Below, one piece after another: positions 34,666 through 44,168 of a stretch of 64,000 bases of DNA. Below the pieces are notes generated by a model. That model did not search any database, was not told the origin of the DNA, and was given only the letters and a program-made list of their open reading frames with translations. Source of the stretch: Jiulongibacter sp024742395 (GTDB taxonomy: Bacteria; Bacteroidota; Bacteroidia; Cytophagales; Spirosomataceae); NCBI GenBank assembly GCA_965249455.1, contig OZ252236.1, forward strand, positions 2,852,001 to 2,916,000. Reading direction: 5' to 3'. Made by a program: the position numbers and the translations under genes. Position 1 is the stretch's first letter, and each line of letters opens with the position of its first letter.

Positions 34666-35931
34666 ATGACAAACAAGCTTAAAATACTCAATGATCCGGT
34701 CTATGGATTCATAAAAATTCCTAATGACCTGATTTTTGATTTATTAGAACATCCATATTTTCAGAGGCTTAGGAGAATTAAACAGCTGGGGCTTGCTGAT
34801 TTTGTATATCCAGGAGCATTACATTCAAGATTTCAGCACGCTCTGGGAGCTATGCACCTCATGAGCCAAACCCTTGATTCTTTAGTTTCGAAGGGTGTCT
34901 TAATCATGGATGTAGAAAGAGAAGCTGCTCAAATAGCCATATTGCTTCATGATATTGGACATGGTCCATTTTCTCATGTTTTAGAATATACTCTTTTAGA
35001 TGATATTGCTCATGAGGAAATTACCTTAATGATTATGGAACGCCTTAATAAGGAATATCAGGGGCGTCTAAAAATGGCCATTGAAATATTTACCAACTCT
35101 TACGACCGACCGTTTTTCCATCAATTGGTTTCTAGCCAATTAGATATGGACAGAATGGACTATATCAACAGAGATAGCTATTTTACCGGTGTTGCCGAAG
35201 GCAGTATCGGAGTGGAGCGTATCATTAAAATGTTTAATGTGCATAAAGGTAGACTAGTGGTAGAGGAGAAAGGATTGCTGAGTGTAGAAAATTTTCTCAA
35301 TGCTCGTAGAATGATGTATTGGCAGGTTTATTTGCATAAAACCTCTGTTAGTGCTGAAGTTTTGCTGACTAAATCTCTTCAAAGGGTGAAGCATTTAATT
35401 CAGAAAGGAACCCCTGTCTATACACCTGGACCACTTTTCCCTTTTTTAAAAGAAAAAGTGGGAAAAGAAAAATTTCAAACTTCAGGTCAGTATTTAGACT
35501 ACTTTACTGAACTTGATGATATGGACATATGGTATTCAATGAAGGTATGGAAAGATCACTCTGATGAGATATTGTCTTTGCTTGCAAGCTCATTTGTGAA
35601 CCGAAATCTATTTAAAGTAGCCATATTCGATAGGCCGATAGACAAGAGTCTCATTAAAAGTCTTGAATCAAAACTACTTCAAGATGGAGTGAACCCGGAG
35701 GATTTGCATTATTACTATCAAACGGGCAGTATTAGCAATTCTGGATATATTCCTGAAAACAGCACCATTGATATTCTAATGAAGTCTGATGCAGTCCTTG
35801 ATGTAGCCGATGCCTCGGATTTACCGACCATCAAGGCTTTAGGCAAGATCGTAGAAAAACATTATCTATGTTGGACTAATACCGTATATTTGCAAGACGA
35901 TATTTACGCAAGCCGCAATCAGCTCGTATGA
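34666..35931 (+). CDS. HD domain phosphohydrolase
   Basis: The 421-residue protein carries the HD-domain metal site: FQRLRRIKQLG, SRFQHALGAMHL and LLHDIGHGPFSHVLE, with a later DMDRMDYINRDS aspartate. This is the dGTPase-like HD group common in Bacteroidota. Its TGA overlaps the lpxD ATG by four bases, so it is the first gene of the lipid A operon. Its target is unproven; family members act on nucleotides. An in-frame TTG at 34624 is rejected since it lies before the promoter -7 element. Confidence 0.9.
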   Translation: MTNKLKILNDPVYGFIKIPNDLIFDLLEHPYFQRLRRIKQLGLADFVYPGALHSRFQHALGAMHLMSQTLDSLVSKGVLIMDVEREAAQIAILLHDIGHGPFSHVLEYTLLDDIAHEEITLMIMERLNKEYQGRLKMAIEIFTNSYDRPFFHQLVSSQLDMDRMDYINRDSYFTGVAEGSIGVERIIKMFNVHKGRLVVEEKGLLSVENFLNARRMMYWQVYLHKTSVSAEVLLTKSLQRVKHLIQKGTPVYTPGPLFPFLKEKVGKEKFQTSGQYLDYFTELDDMDIWYSMKVWKDHSDEILSLLASSFVNRNLFKVAIFDRPIDKSLIKSLESKLLQDGVNPEDLHYYYQTGSISNSGYIPENSTIDILMKSDAVLDVADASDLPTIKALGKIVEKHYLCWTNTVYLQDDIYASRNQLV

Positions 35932-36956
35932 AGTTTACCATTCGTCAAATAGCCCATCTGATAGGAGGAGAGGTAGAGGGTGATGACAGTTTAGAAATAG
36001 ATCAATTTTATAAAATTGAAGAGGGGCAGAGAGGAGGAATTTCCTTTCTAGCCAACCCGAAGTATGAAGAGCATATCTACAAAACAGATTCTTCTGCGGT
36101 AATAGTTGACAAAACTTTCATTCCCAAAAGGAAGATATCCAGCTCTTTAATTAAGGTCAATAATCCCTATATAGCTTTTACCGAGCTTTTAACAGAGTAC
36201 GAGAAATTTACCCGAAAAAGTAAAACGGGTAAGGAAACCCCTTGTGTGGTACATGAGTCCGTGGAATTGGCAAGTGACACCTTTGTAGGAGCGTTTGCCT
36301 ATATTTCTTCCGGTACATCCATTGGCGAAGGTACAATTGTTGGACAGCAAGTTTTTATTGGCGAAGATGTAAAAATAGGTAAGAATTGTATAATTCATCC
36401 AGGTGCCAAAATACTAGCAGGTAGCCGCCTTGGTGATAATTGTGTGATTCATTCCGGGACAATAATTGGTTCTGATGGATTTGGTTTTGCTCCGCAAGAG
36501 GATGGTACTTATAAGTCTATTCCTCAGTTGGGTAATGTCCTAATAGGCAATAACGTCAGTATTGGTGCCAATGCCACAATAGACAGGGCAACTATGGGAA
36601 GTACAATCATATCAGACGGTGTGAAACTGGATAATCTGGTGCAGGTGGCACATAACGTACAAATTGGAAAAAATACTGTTGTTGCTTCTCAATCAGGTAT
36701 TGCTGGCTCTTCTAAAATAGGAGCCAATTGTGTAATAGGAGGCCAAGTAGGGGTGGTAGGACATATAGAAATAGCTGACGGCACAAAAATTGGTGCTCAG
36801 GCAGGAATTAGCAGTTCAATCAAACGACCTGGCACTTCTGTAACAGGCAGCCCGCATAATGATTTAAACAAGTATCTGAAATCTCAGGTGTATTTAAGGA
36901 AACTACCTGAAATGGATAAAAGAATTAAGGAACTCGAAGAGAAAAAGAATAAGTAA
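35928..36956 (+). CDS. lpxD: UDP-3-O-acylglucosamine N-acyltransferase
   Basis: The 342-residue enzyme adds the N-linked acyl chain from acyl-ACP in the third step of lipid A synthesis. The N-terminal uridine-binding domain (ISFLANPKYEEHIYKT) precedes a long left-handed beta helix of hexapeptide repeats, with the catalytic His likely in QVAHNVQIGKNT and a second in NCIIHPGAK. A short C-terminal helical tail (MDKRIKELEEKKNK) helps trimer formation. It shares one base with the next start codon. Confidence 0.96.
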   Translation: MKFTIRQIAHLIGGEVEGDDSLEIDQFYKIEEGQRGGISFLANPKYEEHIYKTDSSAVIVDKTFIPKRKISSSLIKVNNPYIAFTELLTEYEKFTRKSKTGKETPCVVHESVELASDTFVGAFAYISSGTSIGEGTIVGQQVFIGEDVKIGKNCIIHPGAKILAGSRLGDNCVIHSGTIIGSDGFGFAPQEDGTYKSIPQLGNVLIGNNVSIGANATIDRATMGSTIISDGVKLDNLVQVAHNVQIGKNTVVASQSGIAGSSKIGANCVIGGQVGVVGHIEIADGTKIGAQAGISSSIKRPGTSVTGSPHNDLNKYLKSQVYLRKLPEMDKRIKELEEKKNK

Positions 36957-38341
36957 TGAACACTAAGCAATCTACGATTGGTAAAGAAGTATCGCTAAAA
37001 GGAATAGGGCTTCATTCCGGAGAGACAGTTACTCTTACCTTATGCCCGGCTTCTATTAACCAGGGTATCGTTTTTCAACGTATCGACCTCGAGAACGAGC
37101 CTAAAGTGCCGGCTTTGGTTGATTATGTAATTGATACTTCAAGAGGTACAGTAATAGGAGATGGTGAAGCTAAAGTTCAAACCATAGAACACCTTTTATC
37201 TGCTATTGGAGCTTTACAGGTAGATAACCTTCTTGTTAAGCTTGATGGTCCTGAGATCCCCATAATGGATGGAAGTGCCATGCCTTTTGTTGAACTACTT
37301 GAATCAGCGGGAATAGAAGAACAAAATGCTTTGCGTAATTATTTTGTTGTTACTGAGGCAGTTCAGATTAATAATGAAGACAAAAGCGTTGAATTAGCGG
37401 CCTTGCCTTTAGATGATTACAGGTTAACTGTTATGGTTGACTACCAGTCTAAGGTGATCAGTTCACAGCATGCTCAGCTTCATGATTTAGCTAACTATAA
37501 GAGCTCCATTGCTCCTTGCCGTACGTTTGTTTTTGTTCACGAATTGGAAATGCTTCATAAAGCAGGTCTGATAAAAGGAGGAGACTTAAGTAATGCTGTA
37601 GTTATTGCCGAACACGAAGAGTCTGAAGAACGAGTGGCTGAATTATCCAAAATGTTGGGCAAAAACAAAATAACTATTGGTGAGTCTGGTATAGTGAATG
37701 ATGAGCCTTTAAAGTTTAAAAATGAGCCTGCAAGACACAAATTGCTCGATTTAATTGGTGATTTAGTTTTGGTAGGAAGACCACTGAAAGCCCATATTCT
37801 GGCAGCAAGGCCAGGTCATGCATCCAATATTGAATTGGCCAAAGCCATTAAGAAAGCAATAGCGGCTTCTGCAAAAGCAGCACCTACATTTGACCCAAAT
37901 GTAGAGCCAGTTTACGATGTTAATGGAATTTCGAAACTTTTACCACACAGATATCCGTTTCAGTTACTAGATAAAGTCGTTTCCTTAGATGGGACCACCG
38001 TGATAGGTGTCAAGAATATCACTATGAACGAACCTCAATTTATGGGGCATTTCCCGGACAACCCAGTGATGCCTGGTGTTTTGCAAGTTGAGGCCATTGC
38101 TCAAACAGGCGGTGTATTAGTGTTAACATCTACCGGTGAACCAGAGGCCTATTGGCCGTATTTGGTGGGAATTGATAAATGTCGATTTTTTAAAAATGTT
38201 TTACCCGGAGACACGTTAATAATGAAATGTACACTTTTGGCACCTATTCGTTTGGGTGTGGCCAAAATGCATGGAGAAGCTTGGGTCGGCGATAAAATGG
38301 TTTGTAGTGTAGATATGACGGCTCGTCTAGTAAAAAAATAA
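36956..38341 (+). CDS. lpxC: Bifunctional LpxC deacetylase / FabZ dehydratase
   Basis: The 461-residue fusion joins LpxC (about 1-305) to FabZ (about 315-461). LpxC marks: IGLHSGETVTL at the front, the zinc histidine in VQTIEHLLSAIGAL, then PEIPIMDGSA. FabZ marks: LLPHRYPFQLLDKVV, then GHFPDNPVMPGVLQVEAIAQTGG with the catalytic His and Glu. The deacetylase commits UDP-acyl-GlcNAc to lipid A, while the dehydratase serves fatty acid elongation; the fusion is a known feature of Bacteroidota. ATG 36956 overlaps the lpxD stop. Confidence 0.97.
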   Translation: MNTKQSTIGKEVSLKGIGLHSGETVTLTLCPASINQGIVFQRIDLENEPKVPALVDYVIDTSRGTVIGDGEAKVQTIEHLLSAIGALQVDNLLVKLDGPEIPIMDGSAMPFVELLESAGIEEQNALRNYFVVTEAVQINNEDKSVELAALPLDDYRLTVMVDYQSKVISSQHAQLHDLANYKSSIAPCRTFVFVHELEMLHKAGLIKGGDLSNAVVIAEHEESEERVAELSKMLGKNKITIGESGIVNDEPLKFKNEPARHKLLDLIGDLVLVGRPLKAHILAARPGHASNIELAKAIKKAIAASAKAAPTFDPNVEPVYDVNGISKLLPHRYPFQLLDKVVSLDGTTVIGVKNITMNEPQFMGHFPDNPVMPGVLQVEAIAQTGGVLVLTSTGEPEAYWPYLVGIDKCRFFKNVLPGDTLIMKCTLLAPIRLGVAKMHGEAWVGDKMVCSVDMTARLVKK

Positions 38342-38356
38342 ACTCAAAACTTACGA

Positions 38357-39151
38357 ATGAATCAACCTCTGGCGTATGTTCATCCAGAAGCAAAAATAGC
38401 TCAAAATGTAGTCATTGAGCCTTTTTCCACAATCTCTAAAGATGTTGTTATTGGTGATGGAACCTGGATTGGTCCGAATGTTACCATTATGGAAGGGGCC
38501 AGAATTGGAAAAAACTGTAAGATTTTTCCTGGTGCTGTGATTGCGGGAATTCCGCAGGATTTAAAATTTGAAGGCGAGTACACAACGGTAGAAATTGGTG
38601 ATAATACCACTATACGTGAGTGTGTTACGATTAACAGAGGTACTGTAGATAAGTTTAAAACAGTTATCGGCAAAAATTGTTTGATAATGGCTTATGTACA
38701 CGTAGCCCATGATTGTATAATCGGTGACAATGTCATCTTAGCAAATTGTGTTCAGTTGGCTGGTCACATTGAAATTGGCGATCATGTATTCATTGGCGGT
38801 ACGTCGGCGGTTCATCAATTTGTGAAAATTGGTTTACATTCAATGATAGCAGGTGGATCTTTGGTGCGTAAAGATGTACCTCCTTTCATAAAAGCTGCCC
38901 GCGAGCCTCTTTCTTATGCGGGTGTTAATTCAATTGGACTCAGAAGAAGGGGGTATTCCAATGATCAGATATCTGATATTCAGGAAATTTACAGATATAT
39001 CTACTTAAAGGGTTACAATTTTTCCGATGCTCAAAGAGCGGTGGAGTTGGAGCTGTCAGCGACACCAGAAAGAGACGAGGTACTTTTCTTTCTTAAGAAG
39101 TCTGAAAGAGGCATTATTAAGAATGGTAATGTCAAAAATGAAGATAGGTAG
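38357..39151 (+). CDS. lpxA: UDP-N-acetylglucosamine acyltransferase
   Basis: The 264-residue product catalyses the first step of lipid A synthesis. It is a hexapeptide-repeat beta helix with the catalytic histidine in YVHVAHDCIIGD, followed by NCVQLAGHIEIGDHVFIGG and AVHQFVKIG, and the helical C-terminus typical of the trimer (SIGLRRRGYSNDQISDIQEIYRYIYL). The order lpxD, lpxC-fabZ, lpxA in one strand is the usual Bacteroidota arrangement. Gap of 15 bases to the previous gene. Confidence 0.97.
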   Translation: MNQPLAYVHPEAKIAQNVVIEPFSTISKDVVIGDGTWIGPNVTIMEGARIGKNCKIFPGAVIAGIPQDLKFEGEYTTVEIGDNTTIRECVTINRGTVDKFKTVIGKNCLIMAYVHVAHDCIIGDNVILANCVQLAGHIEIGDHVFIGGTSAVHQFVKIGLHSMIAGGSLVRKDVPPFIKAAREPLSYAGVNSIGLRRRGYSNDQISDIQEIYRYIYLKGYNFSDAQRAVELELSATPERDEVLFFLKKSERGIIKNGNVKNEDR

Positions 39152-39153
39152 AA

Positions 39154-39780
39154 TTGGATATCCTACTCTCAAATATTGGCAAGAAATTCAGAACAGAGTG
39201 GGTTTTCAGAGACATAGATTTCCTTTTTGAAGGAGGCAAGAGATATGCTATCACCGGACATAACGGATCTGGGAAATCTACTCTCCTAAACGTTATGGCT
39301 GGTATTATTCCAGCAAATAAAGGGAAATTAACTTACTCTAATTCAACGGGTGATCTGGGATTGGATGCAATTTTCAGGCATATATCTTTTACCGCTCCCT
39401 ATATGGAGTTAATAGAAGAATATACACTTTCTGAGCTTGTTGACTTTCACATTAAGTTTAAACCTTTCGAAGAAGGGCTAGGTGCAAAGGATTTTTTTGA
39501 GAAGGTTTATCTTACTGAACATCTGAATAAGCCCATAAAGCAATTCTCTTCAGGGATGAAGCAAAGGCTAAAGCTCGGGCTTGCTTTTTATTCGGCTTCT
39601 GATGTTATTTTTCTTGATGAACCTACAACTAATCTTGACGAAGAAGGTATAGAATGGTATTTACATCAGGTTTCCAGGTTAGAAAATTCTAAATTGGTAT
39701 TAGTTTCCTCAAACGATAAAAGGGAGTACCAATTTTGTGATGAAGTTTTTGATATTACAAACTATAAAAAGGTCAGGTAG
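39154..39780 (+). CDS. Lone ABC transporter ATPase, TTG start, at the end of the lpx genes
   Basis: The 208-residue subunit has Walker A (GHNGSGKSTLL), the signature FSSGMKQRLKLGLAF, Walker B (VIFLDEPT) and a late SSN in place of the switch histidine (LVSSNDKRE). No ATG exists before the conserved opening, so TTG 39154, 2 bases after the lpxA stop, is the start. The gene has no adjacent permease. The sequence resembles the CcmA-type or other small exporter ATPases; without a membrane partner the substrate is open. Placement after lpxA hints at lipid or polysaccharide export. The next gene overlaps its end by 41 bases. Confidence 0.85.
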   Translation: MDILLSNIGKKFRTEWVFRDIDFLFEGGKRYAITGHNGSGKSTLLNVMAGIIPANKGKLTYSNSTGDLGLDAIFRHISFTAPYMELIEEYTLSELVDFHIKFKPFEEGLGAKDFFEKVYLTEHLNKPIKQFSSGMKQRLKLGLAFYSASDVIFLDEPTTNLDEEGIEWYLHQVSRLENSKLVLVSSNDKREYQFCDEVFDITNYKKVR

Positions 39781-42700
39781 CTTACTGCTTCTGCTACTCA
39801 TTTCTTTTGTCAATTCTCCTTCAAGAGCTAATTCAAGTCCATTTATTTTTATTGAAAACAAAGGTCAATGGCCTGAAGATGTCTTATTCAAATCTGAAAT
39901 TCCTGGCGGATATCTTTTTGTGAAAGAGTCTGGTCTTGAGTACTTTTTCTATGACACAAAAGCCTTGTCGAAGCTTCATTTGAGTAATCAAAATAAGGAG
40001 AATCTTAAAGCAACTGTTCAGAAAATACGAACTCAAAGCGTAGCATTGAAATTCCTTGAAGCGAATTTGCCCAAAATCAGGCCGGAAAATGTCACGGAGA
40101 CAAAATATAACTATTATTACGGTAACGATGAATCAAAATGGGTGCATGGAGCCTCGGGTTATAAAGAGGTCTGGCTGACAAATATTTATGAAAATATTGA
40201 CTTCAGATTGTATGGGTTAGGTGAAGCATTGAAGTATGAGTATGTGGTTCACCCAGGTGCAAAGCCCGAATTTATAAAGATGGCCTATACCGGTCAGGAT
40301 GAGATACAATTGAATGAAGGCCAACTGGTTTTAAAAACCAAAGTGAACTCGTTTAAGGAGTTTGAGCCTTTTACATTTCAAAAAAACGCAAATCTTAAAG
40401 CCTCTGTTAAATCGACTTTTGTTTTAAAAAGTAATGAAGTATCCTTCAATATTGATTCTTATGATACCTCCAGGGATCTAATTATTGATCCGGAGTTGGT
40501 TTTTTCTACCTATAGTGGTTCTTATTCGGATAACTGGAGTCATACCGCCACTTTTGATTCAAAAGGTAATCTTTATGCAGGCGGTACAGTATTTGGCCCC
40601 AGCTTCCCTATCACTGAAAATAACGTTCAGTCAGAAACCGGTGGGACTGGCTATCTAATTACAGATGTGGTGATTATGAAATACAGTGCTGATGGTAATC
40701 AATTACTTTATGCTACATTTTTAGGGGGAATAGAATCTGAAGTACCTCACAGTCTTATTTGTAATCAAAAGGATGATTTAATCATTTTTGGAACCACCTC
40801 TTCCCCAGATTTTCCTACTAGTAGTAATGCCTTCCAGAAGGAATTCAAGGGGGGCAATCCTAATACGCTTGCCCTTACAACAAACATTGAATTCTTTTAC
40901 GGTACTGATATTTTCCTAACGGTTTTGGCCGAAGACGGAAGCAGCATAAAAGGAAGTTCCTTTCTTGGGGGAACAGAGAACGATGGAATTCATGATTATA
41001 GAGCATTCCTTATTCAAAACTATGGAGATGAATTTAGAGGGGAGGTATATGTTGACGATAACGATGATATCTATATTGCAAGCATTACCTCTTCGGGAGA
41101 TTTTCCCATCCTTGGATCATCTGGCAAAATAGCTTCTGGTTATGATGCCGTTATTGCTCAGTTAAGTCCAGATCTGGCCTCTCTAAGATGGAGCACTTTC
41201 TTAGGTGGAAAAAAATATGATGCAGGCTATGGAATTCGGGTGAATTCAAATAAAGAAGTTTTTGTGGTAGGCTCTACTTTAAGTAATGACTTGGATACCA
41301 CACCCAATGCTCTTTATCGGGATTTACAAGGAGAAGCCGACGGGTTTATTGCCAAATTTAAAAACGGATTATTGCAGGCAATGACCTATTTAGGCACTGA
41401 AAAAGAAGACTTAGGAAGTATGATTGACCTGGATAATGAAAGCAATGTTTATATTTTTGGTTTGACCCATGGTGAATATCCTATAAAAGGCACAGTTTAT
41501 CAAAATCCAGGGAGTGGTCAGTTTATTCATGCTTTGAATAGTAATCTGGCTACCAGTTTGTTTTCGACAGTCATTGGCTCAGGAAATGGTGTAGGTACTG
41601 TAGATTTAGTGCCAACTGCATTTCTGGTTAATGATTGTAAGAATATTTATTTGGCTGGTTGGGGAGGCATCATTAATAAGGAGAATGGCTATAATGAAAA
41701 CAGTACCACAGAAGGATTACCAATAACTAAGGATGCTTATCGAACAGAGACAACTGGCAGTAATTACTACATTGCCATTTTAGAAGCAGGTGCTAAATCA
41801 CTTTTATACGGTACTTATTTTGGATCTGAAGCTCCTGAGAATGATGATGAAAGAGGCGATCATTTAGATGGTGGCACATGCCGATTTGACAAAAATGGAA
41901 TAATCTATCACTCAGCATGTGTCTGCAGAGCTACAAATAGCGGCTTTGTAAGCTTTCCTATGGTGAATGCCGTTCAGCCAAATCATAATTATAGCAACTG
42001 TAATATGGCGGCTTTTAAGTTTGATATTGCCGGGTTAGAAGCAAAATTTGATTTGTTAGAAAGAGAAGATAGAAACCCGGAGGAAGTTTGTGCAGGAGCA
42101 GAAGTAAGTTTTGATAATAATAGTAAAGGCGGTAATACGTATCAATGGTCTGTCAATGGGGAAGTAATTAGCAGGCTGGAAAACCCCAAATATGTTTTTG
42201 AACGAGCAGGAGAATATGAAGTAAAACTCGAAGCCTTTAATGTTATTACTTGTGCTAAATCTGATTCATCCTTTAGAACTGTTAAAGTAATTCCGTTTGA
42301 CGTCAGTGTTTCACGTGATACGACTATATGTTCAGGTACTTCTTTTCATGTTTTAGCTAAAGGTGGCATATCATATAAATGGTTACCTCAAGGTCTGTTT
42401 GATAATCCCAATGTATCGAATCCCCTGGTAACGGTGGATAGTGCGACTACCTTAACTGTAGAAATAGGTGATGAAAAATGCTTGGTCAAGAAAGAAATAC
42501 ACGTGAATACTTCAGATGAGAAGGGAGATTTTATCGTGAGTAAGGATAAGACAATTTGCAGGGGGGGCACTATTACGTTAGCAGCTTCCGGTCAGGCAGA
42601 TTACTTTGTATGGTCATCTGAAGATTTTTCTGACAGTATCAAAAACTATATTACTTTGGCTCCGGAAAAAAGCTCAAATTATTTTGTGCAGGCTTTTTAT

Positions 42701-43231
42701 CCAGACGGCTGCAAGCCGGTTAAAAGCATACAAGTAAATATTGATAATTCTTCAAGACCCGATTTTGACTATAGGATAGATTATAACTGTGGAGAACCTT
42801 TCAAGTTGGTTTTTGCGAATACTTCCATTGGAGAGGCCAATTACCAATGGATGATGGGAGATGGCAACAGCCTTTCTGGTGAAATCCCGGTAAATTATTC
42901 GTATAAGAAACCCGGTGACTACGAAGTTACACTTAAATCGAAAAGTGCCATGGGTTGCCCGTTTGAGATGGTTAAAAAGGTCACCATTCCGGCAGATGAT
43001 GGTTTGATTCCCAATGCCTTCTCTCCAAATAATGATGGCATAAACGATACATTTGTTATTGGTATATCTGATGCTTCCTTAAGTATTTATACAAGATGGG
43101 GAAAGCGAATTTTTGAAACACAGAATTATCAGAATGATTGGGGAAAAGATGCTGCTGCGGGAGTTTATTTTTATGAAATCAATCTTCCTAATAGCAAAAT
43201 ATGTAAAGGTTGGCTTGAAGTATTTCCTTAA
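39740..43231 (+). CDS. Very large type-IX-secreted protein with PKD region and gliding-type C-terminus
   Basis: The 1163-residue product starts with a signal peptide (LLLLLLISFVNSPSRANS). Next is an N-terminal domain with FIENKGQWPEDV, common to large Bacteroidota surface proteins, followed by beta-propeller (SBBP-like) repeats with phrases such as LLYATFLGG, RWSTFLGGKKYD and LLYGTYFG. Two to three Ig/PKD-like domains lie near 780-1070. The end is the gliding-motility-associated C-terminal domain (LIPNAFSPNNDGINDTF, IYTRWGKRIFE, AAGVYFYEI), the type B sorting signal of T9SS. The start may be GTG 39737. It overlaps the ABC ATPase gene by 41 bases, so they are co-transcribed. Probably an adhesin or motility-related surface protein. 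Confidence 0.88.
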   Translation: MKFLILQTIKRSGSLLLLLLISFVNSPSRANSSPFIFIENKGQWPEDVLFKSEIPGGYLFVKESGLEYFFYDTKALSKLHLSNQNKENLKATVQKIRTQSVALKFLEANLPKIRPENVTETKYNYYYGNDESKWVHGASGYKEVWLTNIYENIDFRLYGLGEALKYEYVVHPGAKPEFIKMAYTGQDEIQLNEGQLVLKTKVNSFKEFEPFTFQKNANLKASVKSTFVLKSNEVSFNIDSYDTSRDLIIDPELVFSTYSGSYSDNWSHTATFDSKGNLYAGGTVFGPSFPITENNVQSETGGTGYLITDVVIMKYSADGNQLLYATFLGGIESEVPHSLICNQKDDLIIFGTTSSPDFPTSSNAFQKEFKGGNPNTLALTTNIEFFYGTDIFLTVLAEDGSSIKGSSFLGGTENDGIHDYRAFLIQNYGDEFRGEVYVDDNDDIYIASITSSGDFPILGSSGKIASGYDAVIAQLSPDLASLRWSTFLGGKKYDAGYGIRVNSNKEVFVVGSTLSNDLDTTPNALYRDLQGEADGFIAKFKNGLLQAMTYLGTEKEDLGSMIDLDNESNVYIFGLTHGEYPIKGTVYQNPGSGQFIHALNSNLATSLFSTVIGSGNGVGTVDLVPTAFLVNDCKNIYLAGWGGIINKENGYNENSTTEGLPITKDAYRTETTGSNYYIAILEAGAKSLLYGTYFGSEAPENDDERGDHLDGGTCRFDKNGIIYHSACVCRATNSGFVSFPMVNAVQPNHNYSNCNMAAFKFDIAGLEAKFDLLEREDRNPEEVCAGAEVSFDNNSKGGNTYQWSVNGEVISRLENPKYVFERAGEYEVKLEAFNVITCAKSDSSFRTVKVIPFDVSVSRDTTICSGTSFHVLAKGGISYKWLPQGLFDNPNVSNPLVTVDSATTLTVEIGDEKCLVKKEIHVNTSDEKGDFIVSKDKTICRGGTITLAASGQADYFVWSSEDFSDSIKNYITLAPEKSSNYFVQAFYPDGCKPVKSIQVNIDNSSRPDFDYRIDYNCGEPFKLVFANTSIGEANYQWMMGDGNSLSGEIPVNYSYKKPGDYEVTLKSKSAMGCPFEMVKKVTIPADDGLIPNAFSPNNDGINDTFVIGISDASLSIYTRWGKRIFETQNYQNDWGKDAAAGVYFYEINLPNSKICKGWLEVFP

Positions 43232-43255
43232 ATTTGAGAGATAATAATATTAAAC

Positions 43256-43711
43256 ATGAGAAAGAATATAGTATTAGCTTTTTTTGCAAGTGTATTGTCT
43301 GTTAGTGCAATAGCTCAGGATTTAAAAACTTTTGGTAAGAGTTTTGAATTGCAAAAGCCCGTTGCTGCAAAGGAACTTGGCAAGATGAAGAAAAGTCAAC
43401 TTTCAGATGTGCAGGTTGAGGCAGAAGTGGTCTCGGTTTGTCAGGCGGCCGGTTGCTGGATGAAAGTGAAATTAGAGAATGGAGAAACCATGCGTGTCAC
43501 TTTCAAAGATTATGGATTTTTTGTACCAAAGGACTTAGCTGGTTCTAAAATCTATTTTAAAGGGAAAGCTGAAATCACTGAAACTTCTGTTTCTGACCTT
43601 AAACATTATGCCGCAGATGCGGGTAAATCTAAGTCAGAAATTGATGCGATAACAGAACCTACCAAAGAAATGGCTTTTGTGGCTGATGGTGTTTTGGTCC
43701 CTTCAAGATAA
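43256..43711 (+). CDS. Secreted DUF4920 protein
   Basis: The 151-residue protein has a signal peptide (to AIAQ, residue 21) and the DUF4920 hallmarks: VVSVCQAAGCWMKVKL with two cysteines, then MRVTFKDYGFFVPKDLAGSKIYFKGKAE. The CX4C pair may bind a metal or form a disulfide; the domain is related in look to small OB folds. The function of the family is unknown. Its stop lies one base from the stop of the opposite Spy-like gene. Confidence 0.88.
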   Translation: MRKNIVLAFFASVLSVSAIAQDLKTFGKSFELQKPVAAKELGKMKKSQLSDVQVEAEVVSVCQAAGCWMKVKLENGETMRVTFKDYGFFVPKDLAGSKIYFKGKAEITETSVSDLKHYAADAGKSKSEIDAITEPTKEMAFVADGVLVPSR

Positions 43712-43712
43712 T

Positions 43713-44168
43713 TTATTGTCTCGTATTTCTTCTCTCTCTTAGCTCTTTTAGTAGAATCTGATTAAACTGCTTCTCCGCTAAAAGAAGATTGGAATATTGC
43801 GTTGCACTGATAATTTCCAGGAGCTTGGGACGATACTTTTTTTCCAGTTCAAGCTCCTGCTCTTTCATTTTGAAAATTTCATCTTGTCTGGCCAATTCCG
43901 CTTTTTCAACGTCTTCACGGCCAATCTGTCTGAGCTTATTTCTCATATTAGCTCTTAATCGACTTTTCTCAGCCTCATAATTGTTATAAACCGGCCAAAA
44001 CTCTTTTGCCTGATCAGGACTTAAAGACACTTTCTCCGTAATAACACCTACTTTCATAGCTTTTAGACGCTCCATTTTTTCAGAGCTTGGTACATTACCA
44101 CCTCTTTGAGCCAAAAGAGAACTGCTCATCATACAGAAAATAGCTAGTAAGGTAATTTTTAATTTCAT
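43713..44168 (-). CDS. Spy/CpxP-like periplasmic protein
   Basis: The 151-residue product has a signal peptide (to LLAQ, residue 20), then an almost wholly helical, charged chain with a KVSLSPDQAKEFWPVYNNYEAEK segment. That pattern matches small periplasmic sensor/chaperone proteins of the Spy/CpxP type found behind sigma/anti-sigma pairs in Bacteroidota. Its ATG shares one base with the anti-sigma stop. Periplasmic stress response or metal sensing is likely, but not shown. Confidence 0.8.
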   Translation of the reverse strand: MKLKITLLAIFCMMSSSLLAQRGGNVPSSEKMERLKAMKVGVITEKVSLSPDQAKEFWPVYNNYEAEKSRLRANMRNKLRQIGREDVEKAELARQDEIFKMKEQELELEKKYRPKLLEIISATQYSNLLLAEKQFNQILLKELRERRNTRQ

